From positions 1-14,698 of the forward strand of contig JBCCIH010000031.1 in assembly GCA_039028315.1 (NCBI GenBank): a DNA stretch of 14,698 nucleotides, read 5' to 3'. Shown here in pieces: positions 1-6,548 of the stretch. The notes below the pieces were generated by a model, which was not told where the DNA came from, made no database searches, and was given only the letters and a program-made list of their open reading frames with translations. The position numbers were made by a program, and so were the translations under genes. Source of the stretch: Thermodesulfobacteriota bacterium. GTDB lineage: Bacteria; Desulfobacterota_D; UBA1144; Nemesobacterales; UBA2774. Within the stretch, counting starts at the first letter, position 1. The number at the start of each line of letters is the position of its first letter.

Positions 1-1
1 A

Positions 2-730
2 ACAGACCAAAAGGGAGACAATACGCAAAAAATAAAAATTAACGGAACTGGTGTTAAACGTTCTGACTTTGAAGATATAAGCGTAGGCAAGTGTTTTGAT
101 AAAACGTGCATCTTTATCGGTGACATCGGTGACAACAAGGCCAGAAAATACTCAGGCCAAATAATTATAATAGAAGAAAACAAGCAGTATGGGTCCTCAG
201 TCGATCCCATTAAGAGACTTGAGATTACTTATCCAGACGGACCTCATAATGCAGAGGGATTAGCCGTTCATCCAAATGGAGATATTTATATAGTTACTAA
301 GGAAGAGAACTTAAGAGATTTTGAGGCTTATCCTGCCAAAGTTTATAAACTACCAAAAGAAGTTTGGGAGAATAAAAACACTAAATCCGCTAAGCTAGAG
401 CATATTGGAGATATTGATCTTCCATCTCTTAACCCTTCTGCAACCGCTTATGGCCAAGTAGTCTCAGCATTTGATATTGCGCCAGATGGTAAGAAATTTT
501 TACTTCTAACTTATGAAAACGCATATGAGTTTAGTATAGACCTCGCCACACAACCCATAAAACCTACCGAGAAGCTTGTTAAGGGGGAGGATTACAATGT
601 GATCGAGCTCAAATCTCTTCCACAGCAAGAGAGTATTACTTATATGCCCGATGGAAAATCATTTCTCTATAACACAGAGCACCACTGGTTTCAGGTTCCA
701 ATAATGAGAGTTGATTGCCAGGACAAGTGA
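2..730 (+). CDS. C-terminal part of a secreted beta-propeller-like protein (5' truncated by window edge)
   Basis: The frame is open from the first bases to the TGA at 728-730, giving 242 residues with no start codon, so the gene begins outside the window. Visible are DFEDISVG (about residues 22-29), FIGDIGDN (38-45), then repeated blade-like units of the type 'E-G/S-hydrophobic-x-x-x-P-D/N-G-x-x-hydrophobic': NAEGLAVHPNGDIYIV, SAFDIAPDGKKFLLL and QESITYMPDGKSFLYN. The DxED...GDIGDN pair is typical of poorly characterised extracellular beta-propeller proteins found in many bacteria. Cys31 and Cys36 are close enough to form a disulfide, which would suit an exported protein, but the signal peptide would lie outside the window. 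No catalytic residues can be assigned. It is convergent with the AEC permease, with only two bases between the two stop codons and no visible terminator. The family is an inference from motifs; substrate or partner unknown. Confidence 0.75.
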   Translation, partial: TDQKGDNTQKIKINGTGVKRSDFEDISVGKCFDKTCIFIGDIGDNKARKYSGQIIIIEENKQYGSSVDPIKRLEITYPDGPHNAEGLAVHPNGDIYIVTKEENLRDFEAYPAKVYKLPKEVWENKNTKSAKLEHIGDIDLPSLNPSATAYGQVVSAFDIAPDGKKFLLLTYENAYEFSIDLATQPIKPTEKLVKGEDYNVIELKSLPQQESITYMPDGKSFLYNTEHHWFQVPIMRVDCQDK

Positions 731-732
731 TA

Positions 733-1617
733 TCAATCAATTAGGAAAGACAGTATAATCGGCGTTGTGATTATGGATATTATTGTGCCGGCTAAAATAA
801 TAGATGCCACGGTTTTGGAATCCTGGTTATATTTCTCAGCAAGAACGAAGTTGAATATTGCTGGCGGCATTGAAGCCTGCAGAATTATTACTTTTGCTAC
901 TAACCCCTCTAGCTTAAAGAGCCAAACGACAAAAAGTCCTAAAGCAAAACCTATTAGCACTCTCATACCACCTGCTAAGAAGGAGCTTCCAACGCTCATT
1001 AGACGAACCTCTGAAAGTTTGTAACCCAAAGCAAAGATCATAGTAGGAATACTTGCCTCGCCTAAAAGATCTACTGCTCTAAATAATGATGTCGGAACAT
1101 GAACTTGTGATACTCCAAGCAAGACTCCTGCAATCGCGGAGTAAACAAGAGGTAGTTTAAATATTTCAAAAGGACTGGTGTCATAGTTTAGAATCAAAAT
1201 TCCGTAAGTGTAGTGAATTACTGTTGTAGAAACCATGTAGAGAATTCCTATATAGAAGCCGGTTTCTCCAAATGCAAAAAGTATAAGCGGGAGCCCCATA
1301 TTGCCCGTATTAGCAAAAAGAACAGGAGGCAGATATACCTTTATAGGCAGTTTCAAACCTCTTAGTGAGAAATAGCCTATTATGGATAACACCCCTATAA
1401 TTATGAGTGTTGAAACAAAAACTATTCCTGCGATATTTATATCTATTTTTTCTTCATAAAGTGAGGATAGGATAAGAGCAGGAGTTGCCAGATAGATAAC
1501 AAAGTCATTTAAAGCCGAAAGGTCTATTTTTTTCCATTTGCCAAAAAGGTAACCCAGAAAGGCGATTAGAAATACCGGCAGTACAACATTTATTATTTCA
1601 ATTATTTCAGCAGAAAT
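733..1617 (-). CDS. AEC-family (auxin efflux carrier-like) transporter, probable ATT start
   Basis: This is an integral membrane permease of the AEC/BASS-like superfamily, which moves small organic anions across the inner membrane; the substrate cannot be predicted. The first conventional start codon in frame is a GTG at 1392, which would give only 219 residues and remove the first helices. The frame is open further upstream to a TAA at 1641-1639, and the extra translation reads like the usual AEC N-terminus (INVVLPVFLIAFLGYLFGKW, then LNDFVIYLATPALIL). No ATG, GTG or TTG exists in that extension. An ATT at 1617-1615 lies 8 nt after a GGGGAG Shine-Dalgarno and gives 294 residues, close to the family norm of about 300. 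Later motifs include the loop NTGNMGLPLILFAFGE and the C-terminal helices LQASMPPAIFNFVLAEKYN. It lies 92 nt downstream of fabH and may be cotranscribed. Family assignment is firm; the start is inferred. Confidence 0.82.
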   Translation of the reverse strand: MSAEIIEIINVVLPVFLIAFLGYLFGKWKKIDLSALNDFVIYLATPALILSSLYEEKIDINIAGIVFVSTLIIIGVLSIIGYFSLRGLKLPIKVYLPPVLFANTGNMGLPLILFAFGETGFYIGILYMVSTTVIHYTYGILILNYDTSPFEIFKLPLVYSAIAGVLLGVSQVHVPTSLFRAVDLLGEASIPTMIFALGYKLSEVRLMSVGSSFLAGGMRVLIGFALGLFVVWLFKLEGLVAKVIILQASMPPAIFNFVLAEKYNQDSKTVASIILAGTIISIITTPIILSFLID

Positions 1618-1625
1618 AGGCTTGT

Positions 1626-1631
1626 CTCCCC
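1626..1631 (-). promoter_or_regulatory. Shine-Dalgarno pointing to a non-canonical ATT start
   Basis: On the minus strand GGGGAG is followed by eight bases (ACAAGCCT) and then ATT TCT GCT GAA. The spacing is ideal, and translation from this ATT gives a full-length AEC permease. No other recognised start codon sits at a suitable distance, so this site decides the start of the permease gene. Confidence 0.55.
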
Positions 1632-1709
1632 TAGATTTTTATAACTATCTTTTGAGTAGATCAATGATTGTATCTGATAAATGATATTAGTTGAAAAATT
1701 GAAAGGTTA

Positions 1710-2687
1710 TTACCATCTTACAACTGATGCGCCCCAGGTAAATCCGGCCCCAAATGCTGAGAAAACTACAATATCACCTTTTTTAAGTCGGCCGCTTTTA
1801 ACGGCTTCATCAAGTGCTAGCGGCACAGAGGCTGATGATGTGTTCCCATATTTGTCCAAATTACTAAACACTTTTTCCTCTGGTAGCTCTAAGCGCCTTC
1901 TCACAGCATCGATAATTCTATAATTTGCTTGGTGTGGGATTAATAGATCGATATCTTCGGGCATTATGTCGGCTTGTCTTATTGCTTCTAGAGAAGATGA
2001 TTCAAGAGCCTTTACAGCTTCTTTAAATACTTCTCTTCCTTCCATTTGCAAAAAGTGACTGCCGTTTTTAACCGTTTCTTCTGAAGGCGGCATTCTAGAT
2101 CCCCCGGCAGGCATCCATAAAAGCTCCCAGTGATCACCGTTTGCTCCGAGGCACGAGGACATTATGCCAGGAGTGTCTGATGTAGTTAAAACTGCAGCTC
2201 CCGCGCCGTCCCCGAAAAGTATACAAGTGGTCCTGTCATCATAGTTCATGATTTTGGACAAAGTCTCTGAACCAACTACTAGGAGGTTTTTATTACTACC
2301 TCCCTGGATCATGCCTTTTGCCACGTGAAGGGAATATAGAAATCCCGAGCAACCTGCTGAAACATCGAAAGCATAAGCGTTTTTAGCGCCCAAACGACTT
2401 TGTAGTACACACGCTGTGGATGGGAAAATATGGTCAGGAGTAATTGTTCCGACAATGATGCCGTCAATGTCATCAATATCCATCGACGCATCTTCTAACG
2501 CTTTTAGACAGGCCTCATAGGCAAGATCAGATGAAGCATGCTCTTCTTTGGCAATTCTCCGTTCGGAAATACCTGTGCGGGTTCTTATCCACTCATCAGA
2601 GGTGTCCATCATCTCTTCAAAATCAGCGTTGGATAACACTTTGTCAGGTATTGCGGAACCAATTCCTAGAAACTTTACAAAACTCAA
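1710..2687 (-). CDS. fabH: 3-oxoacyl-[ACP] synthase III (KAS III)
   Basis: FabH condenses acetyl-CoA (or another short acyl-CoA) with malonyl-ACP, the first condensation of type II fatty acid synthesis in the cytoplasm. The 325-residue length is normal. The catalytic triad is visible: Cys113 in SAGCSGF, His252 in PHQAN and Asn282 in KYGNTSSAS. The N-terminal half carries the TSDEWIxxRTGIxxRR signature (about residues 29-44), involved in CoA binding, and GDGAGAAVL (159-167). The C-terminus ends with the expected FGAGFTWGASVVRW strand. The start is a TTG; the first residues fit the family start and an AGGGAG lies 11 nt upstream, a little far. It has its own promoter candidate (2737-2765) and no other fab gene next to it, so it may be a second copy or serve a specialised lipid. 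The TTG start and loose spacing would give modest expression. Function is well supported; acyl-CoA preference is unknown. Confidence 0.95.
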   Translation of the reverse strand: MSFVKFLGIGSAIPDKVLSNADFEEMMDTSDEWIRTRTGISERRIAKEEHASSDLAYEACLKALEDASMDIDDIDGIIVGTITPDHIFPSTACVLQSRLGAKNAYAFDVSAGCSGFLYSLHVAKGMIQGGSNKNLLVVGSETLSKIMNYDDRTTCILFGDGAGAAVLTTSDTPGIMSSCLGANGDHWELLWMPAGGSRMPPSEETVKNGSHFLQMEGREVFKEAVKALESSSLEAIRQADIMPEDIDLLIPHQANYRIIDAVRRRLELPEEKVFSNLDKYGNTSSASVPLALDEAVKSGRLKKGDIVVFSAFGAGFTWGASVVRW

Positions 2688-2736
2688 GTTAGTTAGTACT
2701 CCCTAGCCAATCAAAAAGCTATTAGAATGATTGCAT

Positions 2737-2765
2737 ATTATCAGTCAACAAGGGTCTTTTGTCAA
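2737..2765 (-). promoter_or_regulatory. Sigma70-like promoter for fabH
   Basis: On the minus strand TTGACA (2765-2760) is followed after 17 nt by GATAAT (2742-2737), a perfect -35 and a 5/6 -10 at optimal spacing. Transcription would start near 2730, about 43 nt before the fabH TTG. The -35 box begins just after the stop codon of the upstream 152-residue gene. Read by eye, not tested. Confidence 0.6.
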
Positions 2766-2766
2766 A

Positions 2767-3225
2767 CTAAGAAATCACTTTATCAATAAGTGCGGCAAAT
2801 TCAATTTTATCTTTATCTGAAAACTCAATTTTTTTTGAATGTACTATTTCTTCTGAGTAGAAATGGATATCAAAATAGTTTTGTTTTTTTAATTTCTCCA
2901 GCAATCCGATAGATGTGGGTGATTCAGTATTGAAAAAATAATCGAATTTGTATGCAACATTGGCTGCAGTGTTTAATTCCATTTTCATGGCAAGCGATGG
3001 AAATTCAGGTCTTTCAATTAATTCAAAATCAAAACTAGCTCGATTAATATTTCTAAGTGTGTCTATGTCACTATCAGGCGCAACTATGATAAGTGCTGCT
3101 TTATCATCAAATGTATCAAACATGCAACCGGATTCAATCATAGAAAGGGATATTTCCGCATCGGAGGATAGTTCAATTTTATCTGCATTCTCGTTTAAAA
3201 AAGGCTTTAGTAATAGTGATAGCAA
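2767..3225 (-). CDS. Hypothetical protein, 152 residues
   Basis: I do not recognise this protein. It has no signal peptide and no transmembrane segment, and it is acidic and rich in Asp, Glu, Ile and Phe. The pattern of short hydrophobic strands (ALIIVAP, FDFELIE, FDIHFYSEE) alternating with helical stretches (SLAMKMELNTAANVAYKF, SIGLLEKLKKQ) suggests a small soluble alpha/beta domain. The start is a TTG with GGAG eight bases upstream. It lies upstream of fabH on the same strand with a 79-nt gap, but fabH appears to have its own promoter, so the two need not be functionally linked. No domain name is proposed. Coding is supported by the clean frame, the well-spaced Shine-Dalgarno and the fit between neighbouring genes. 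Confidence 0.65.
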   Translation of the reverse strand: MLSLLLKPFLNENADKIELSSDAEISLSMIESGCMFDTFDDKAALIIVAPDSDIDTLRNINRASFDFELIERPEFPSLAMKMELNTAANVAYKFDYFFNTESPTSIGLLEKLKKQNYFDIHFYSEEIVHSKKIEFSDKDKIEFAALIDKVIS

Positions 3226-3544
3226 AATATTTTCTCCACAGTGGTTAGATTTGCGACTATCTAGTATTTTATCGTAAAATCAAAGACTTATCCTTATATT
3301 AGTCTCAAAATATACAAGAAATAAGCTATTTTTTGTATCAAAATACAAATTTTCGCTTGACATTTACCTATAAAATTTATTAGTATCAAGGTATTGGCAA
3401 TCTTAACAGAGGCCGATTATTGAGTAGTATCAGTAAATAATTGGGATTGGGAAAATTAAAACTCAAAACAAATATCAATGGTTTTAATTCGCTTTTTGAG
3501 ATCTAATATTATAGAATTATGTTTGATTCAATAAGGAGGAGATA
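3226..3544. other. AT-rich divergent spacer without a gene
   Basis: This 319-bp stretch separates the minus-strand 152-residue gene from the plus-strand small-protein gene. I see no open frame of note. It holds the plus-strand promoter at 3357-3386, a leader of about 150 nt with the perfect inverted repeat AATTAAAAC (3454-3462) / GTTTTAATT (3481-3489), an overlapping second one CTCAAAA (3462-3468) / TTTTGAG (3494-3500), and the strong ribosome binding site AAGGAGGA at 3533-3540. No clear promoter for the minus-strand gene was found. Confidence 0.6.
3357..3386 (+). promoter_or_regulatory. Sigma70-like promoter for the small Ala/Pro-rich protein gene
   Basis: A perfect -35 box TTGACA (3357-3362) is followed after 18 nt by TAGTAT (3381-3386), four of six matches to TATAAT. 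The predicted start near 3393 would leave a leader of about 150 nt before the gene, unusually long for such a small gene. The -35 is convincing; the -10 is imperfect. Confidence 0.45.
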
Positions 3545-3814
3545 ATGATGTGGACTCTAATTATACTGGGCATTGTGTTTTTAGGATGGTATATGATGTC
3601 ACCACAAGGAGAAGCAGGAGCTGCTGCAGCACCTGAGGCTCCAGCCCCGCCAGAAGCCCCAGCAGCAGATGCGCCCGCAGCGGATAATGCTGTGACAGAT
3701 GGAAGTGAATTTTCATCTGCTCAAGCTGATGACTCTGCACCAGCTGCAGAAGCTGCACCTGCAGAAGCACCATCAGGCGGCGGTGGAGATGACGATCCAT
3801 TTAAAGCCCCTTAA
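3545..3814 (+). CDS. Small membrane-anchored Ala/Pro/Glu-rich protein, function unknown
   Basis: This 89-residue protein begins with a single hydrophobic helix (about residues 3-19, WTLIILGIVFLGWYMM) and continues with a low-complexity tail of Ala, Pro, Glu and Asp containing repeated A-P-x-A-P units. It ends in a Gly run, an acidic cluster (GGGGDDDPF) and KAP. It looks like a single-pass anchor or uncleaved signal with a flexible, negatively charged extension, for example a periplasmic spacer. No enzyme motif is visible. The ribosome binding site AAGGAGGA (3533-3540) is very strong. Two ATG codons follow at 3545 and 3548; the second has the better spacing of 7 nt, so the true protein may lack the first Met. 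It is convergent with btuC and unrelated in strand to its neighbours. The strong promoter and binding site suggest high expression. Function unknown. Confidence 0.75.
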   Translation: MMWTLIILGIVFLGWYMMSPQGEAGAAAAPEAPAPPEAPAADAPAADNAVTDGSEFSSAQADDSAPAAEAAPAEAPSGGGGDDDPFKAP

Positions 3815-3887
3815 TAGTAAAGAGCTTTAATTTACATTTCCATTAAACTGAAATAGGATTGTAATCTCTTATCAACTTTGATATGGG

Positions 3888-4889
3888 TTAAACAATTATT
3901 TCTTTTTTGGTTCTTATCAATAGCCAAAGAAAGAATACTCCGCCTATTGCTGCCGTTATTATGCCCACGGGTATCTCAACAGGCGCAATGACAGTTCTAG
4001 AAACTGTATCGGCAAGAGTTAAGAAAGAAGCTCCCAACAAAAATGAGCACGGAAGTATTATTCTATTATCAACTCCTAATATCATTCTGAGAATATGTGG
4101 GATGATAAGCCCCACAAATCCGATTGGACCTGTAACAGCAATTACCGCACCTGCAGATAGAGATGTGGCAAAATAGATTTTCTTCTCCATTCGCCTAATA
4201 TTAACACCTAGCGATGATGCAACATCGTCGCCAAGACCAAATAAATTCATATCTTTAGTTGCAGACAGAAGTATGATGCATCCGGGTACAACAAATATCA
4301 GAGTTTTCCATACAGTATCAAACCCCACTACATCTAAGCTTCCCATAATCCATCTAAGGGAATGCAGTGACTCCGTAAAATTTGAGAAGAACTGAATAAA
4401 CATGACTACTGCAGAGTAAAGGAAATTAGCCACAACTCCTGCAAGAAGAAGACGCCCCGTTGCAACAACTCCGCCAACTTTTGAAACGGAGTACACAAAA
4501 AGCATTGTCAGAATTGAGAATATAAAAGCCGAAATCGAAACCAATGAAAATCCGAGAACGCCGATCGCAAGCCCTGATCGAATTGCTAAAAGCGCCCCAA
4601 GAGATGCGCCTCCAGATATACCAAGTGTGAAAGGTGAGGCAAGAGGGTTTCTAAAAAGAGCCTGAAGCGCCGCTCCTGCAATGGCAAGTGTGCCGCCAGC
4701 GATTGTTGCCATAAGCACCCTAGGCGCTCTTATTTTAAAGAAAATTGTGTTAGCTAAATCATCAGTGCTTGTCAGTGCTTCCAGTATCCCAATACTGTAT
4801 GTACCAGAAAATAGCGATATGCACGCAATTATCACCCAAAGTAGAAAAAGTAAAACTATAGAGACTATGAATTTTCTGCTTGTGCTCAT
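3888..4889 (-). CDS. btuC: Vitamin B12 ABC transporter permease BtuC (FecCD family)
   Basis: This inner-membrane permease of the FecCD/BtuC family forms a dimer that lets cobalamin through when BtuD hydrolyses ATP. At 333 residues it has the family length, with about ten hydrophobic helices. The family signatures are present: RAPRVLMATIAGGTLAIAG followed by QALFRNPLASPFTLG (about residues 54-90), the coupling-helix region SLGVNIRR (226-233), and GPIGFVGLIIPHILR (254-268). It starts at an ATG 18 nt after the btuD stop, with no obvious Shine-Dalgarno, so it probably relies on coupling to btuD. FecCD permeases carry haem, siderophores or cobalamin and cannot be told apart by sequence alone; the cobalamin call rests on the riboswitch, BtuB and BtuF in the same locus. 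It is the last gene of the locus. Confidence 0.9.
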   Translation of the reverse strand: MSTSRKFIVSIVLLFLLWVIIACISLFSGTYSIGILEALTSTDDLANTIFFKIRAPRVLMATIAGGTLAIAGAALQALFRNPLASPFTLGISGGASLGALLAIRSGLAIGVLGFSLVSISAFIFSILTMLFVYSVSKVGGVVATGRLLLAGVVANFLYSAVVMFIQFFSNFTESLHSLRWIMGSLDVVGFDTVWKTLIFVVPGCIILLSATKDMNLFGLGDDVASSLGVNIRRMEKKIYFATSLSAGAVIAVTGPIGFVGLIIPHILRMILGVDNRIILPCSFLLGASFLTLADTVSRTVIAPVEIPVGIITAAIGGVFFLWLLIRTKKEIIV

Positions 4890-4907
4890 AATTGATTGAC
4901 CGCTAAA

Positions 4908-5678
4908 TTAATTAGGGAATACATATACTTTCCCGCCTTCTTTTTTCACAGTAACCTGGGTTTCATATGCAGAGCTTAAAAGCTCACTACTAATAATTGA
5001 ATCTGTAGGACCTTTTGATAAAATGTTGCCTTTTTTTAATACAAGAATCTCATCGAAGAAATATAGAGAGGAGAAAATATCATGCGTTGCCGCAACAATA
5101 GAGATGCCCTTGTCTATTTGGAGCGATTTTAATATGGTCATAATTTCGTTTCTATGTTTAACATCTAGATAGGTAGCCGGCTCATCAAGGATCATAATAT
5201 CTGGCTGCTGCACAAGTCCCCTTGCTATTGATGCTAGCTGCCGCTCCCCTGAGGAGATTTCATTAATAAGCCGATCCTTTAGATGAGATATCCCAATAGT
5301 TTCCAATGCTGCCTGTGCAATTTCTAAATCCTCTTCGCGTTCAAATTCAAATCTGCCCGTATAGGGCGCTCTACCCATCAGTACAACTTCAAGTACAGTA
5401 AACGGGAAAGCAAACATTGGGTCTTGAGGTATGTATGCAATAGCTCTTGCTATCTCACGCCTATCCATTGCCGAGATGTTTTGATCTTTAAAACTTGCAG
5501 TTCCGTTTTTTGGTTTAAGCACTCCGCATAGGATTTTAATTAGCGTAGATTTTCCTGCGCCATTGGCTCCTAAAATTCCAAGCATCGAGCCTTGATTTAT
5601 AGATAGACTGATATTATCTAATATCTGCTCTTCGTTATATGAAAAGCCAAGATCAGTGCAGTTAATTATTGTTGCCAT
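4908..5678 (-). CDS. btuD: Vitamin B12 ABC transporter ATP-binding protein BtuD
   Basis: This cytoplasmic ATPase drives the BtuC permease. All nucleotide-binding motifs are intact in 256 residues: Walker A GANGAGKST (37-45), Q-loop Gln85 in YIPQDP, ABC signature SSGERQ (142-147, a variant of LSGGQ typical of FecE/BtuD proteins), Walker B IMILDEP (161-167), D-loop and the switch His199 in AATHD. The C-terminal part (GPTDSIISSELLSSAYE) matches the FecE/BtuD type. The ATG at 5678 lies inside the end of btuF, overlapping it by 17 nt in another frame, and no good Shine-Dalgarno precedes it. Translation is therefore probably coupled to btuF. The overlap also argues that ligand-binding protein and ATPase belong to one transporter. 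Confidence 0.93.
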   Translation of the reverse strand: MATIINCTDLGFSYNEEQILDNISLSINQGSMLGILGANGAGKSTLIKILCGVLKPKNGTASFKDQNISAMDRREIARAIAYIPQDPMFAFPFTVLEVVLMGRAPYTGRFEFEREEDLEIAQAALETIGISHLKDRLINEISSGERQLASIARGLVQQPDIMILDEPATYLDVKHRNEIMTILKSLQIDKGISIVAATHDIFSSLYFFDEILVLKKGNILSKGPTDSIISSELLSSAYETQVTVKKEGGKVYVFPN

Positions 5679-6534
5679 ATTTTTTTGTTAGTTCAGGGTG
5701 GATTACTTCTGTAAGCACCTTTGCTCCTTCTACTATTCTTTGGCTAGGGTGAAGTAGCACTTTACTGGAAAGGACATAGACCTGATTATTTTTGACAGCA
5801 TCCACTTGAGTAATATCGCTCCAGATCTCAAGTATTTCTTCCTCTCTGTCTACCTTCTCATGGTTTATTTCCACTATGACTTCAGGATTATAATTTAGTA
5901 CTGATTCTTTACTTATCTTCAGTGCATTGCGTTCGTGTTCAACCACATTACTACCCCCTGAAAGTGTTACGAGTTCATCTATATAATTATTTGTGCCAAT
6001 AACATATATATCTTCAAGGGTTCCCGGGTTTCTTCCTACAACAATTAAAACTCTTTTCTTATCAACATTTTTGGTTTTTTCTCTTATCTCTTCGAGGTTT
6101 GATTCTACATAAAGGCTTAAGGATTTTGCCTCTTTTGTCTTATCTAAAATTCTGCCCATATCAGATATTGTTTCTAAAATGTCTTGAATTGAATCATTGC
6201 TATTTGCTGTAAATGTATTAAGACCAAGGTCTCTTAGCTTTTGGCCAAATATATTGTCCTGATCCTTCATAAGTACTACGAGATCGGGTTTAAGCGCTAG
6301 TACAGCCTCATAGTTTGGGTTTACCCAGCCGCCGATTTTAGGAAGATCTACTACCTCTTTAGGATATTCGTCATATATTGTAACCCCCACTATATTCTCT
6401 CCAGCGCCAAGACCAAATATGACTTGGGTGAGGTTGGGAGAAATAGAAACAATTCGCTGAGGAACTTCTTTGGAATAGCTGTTTGCAGCTATGATGAAAA
6501 AAACAAATATAATGATGAGTAATCTTCTATGCAT
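5662..6534 (-). CDS. btuF: Periplasmic cobalamin-binding protein BtuF
   Basis: This class III substrate-binding protein (helical backbone, two lobes) would deliver cobalamin to BtuCD in the periplasm. A signal peptide is visible at residues 1 to about 21 (basic MHRR, hydrophobic LLIIIFVFFIIAA, cleavage near SYS-KE), with no lipobox, so it is likely soluble. The mature start QRIVSISPNLTQVIFGLGAGENIVGVT is the classic BtuF/FepB beginning, followed by LPKIGGWVNPNYEAVLALKPDLVV (about 64-87). The C-terminal lobe contains VIGTNNYIDELVTLSGGSNVV (about 178-198) and ends with the SQRIVEGAKVLTEVIHPE segment. The start ATG is preceded by AAAGGT at about 7 nt, and it begins 14 nt after the stop of the signal-less paralogue. 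Cobalamin specificity comes from context rather than from residues I can identify. Confidence 0.88.
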   Translation of the reverse strand: MHRRLLIIIFVFFIIAANSYSKEVPQRIVSISPNLTQVIFGLGAGENIVGVTIYDEYPKEVVDLPKIGGWVNPNYEAVLALKPDLVVLMKDQDNIFGQKLRDLGLNTFTANSNDSIQDILETISDMGRILDKTKEAKSLSLYVESNLEEIREKTKNVDKKRVLIVVGRNPGTLEDIYVIGTNNYIDELVTLSGGSNVVEHERNALKISKESVLNYNPEVIVEINHEKVDREEEILEIWSDITQVDAVKNNQVYVLSSKVLLHPSQRIVEGAKVLTEVIHPELTKKYGNNN

Positions 6535-6548
6535 ATTTACGACCTTTT

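Noticed and set aside
733..1392. AEC permease as a short 219-residue gene starting at GTG 1392
   Set aside because: The upstream frame is open and encodes the conserved family N-terminus, and no good ribosome site precedes the GTG.
1638..1662. TATAAA-like box upstream of the AEC permease as its own promoter
   Set aside because: Spacing to any -35 is poor and a start from it would fall on the Shine-Dalgarno; cotranscription with fabH is more likely.
3561..3800. Minus-strand Leu/Gln-rich frame opposite the small Ala/Pro-rich protein
   Set aside because: It is the mirror of Ala/Pro codon repeats and has no ribosome site; the plus-strand gene has a strong one.
3801..3830. Inverted repeat TTAAAGC / GCTTTAA at the end of the small-protein gene, between it and btuC, as a bidirectional terminator
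   Set aside because: Only seven AT-rich pairs with a 16-nt loop, and no T run on either side; too weak to call.
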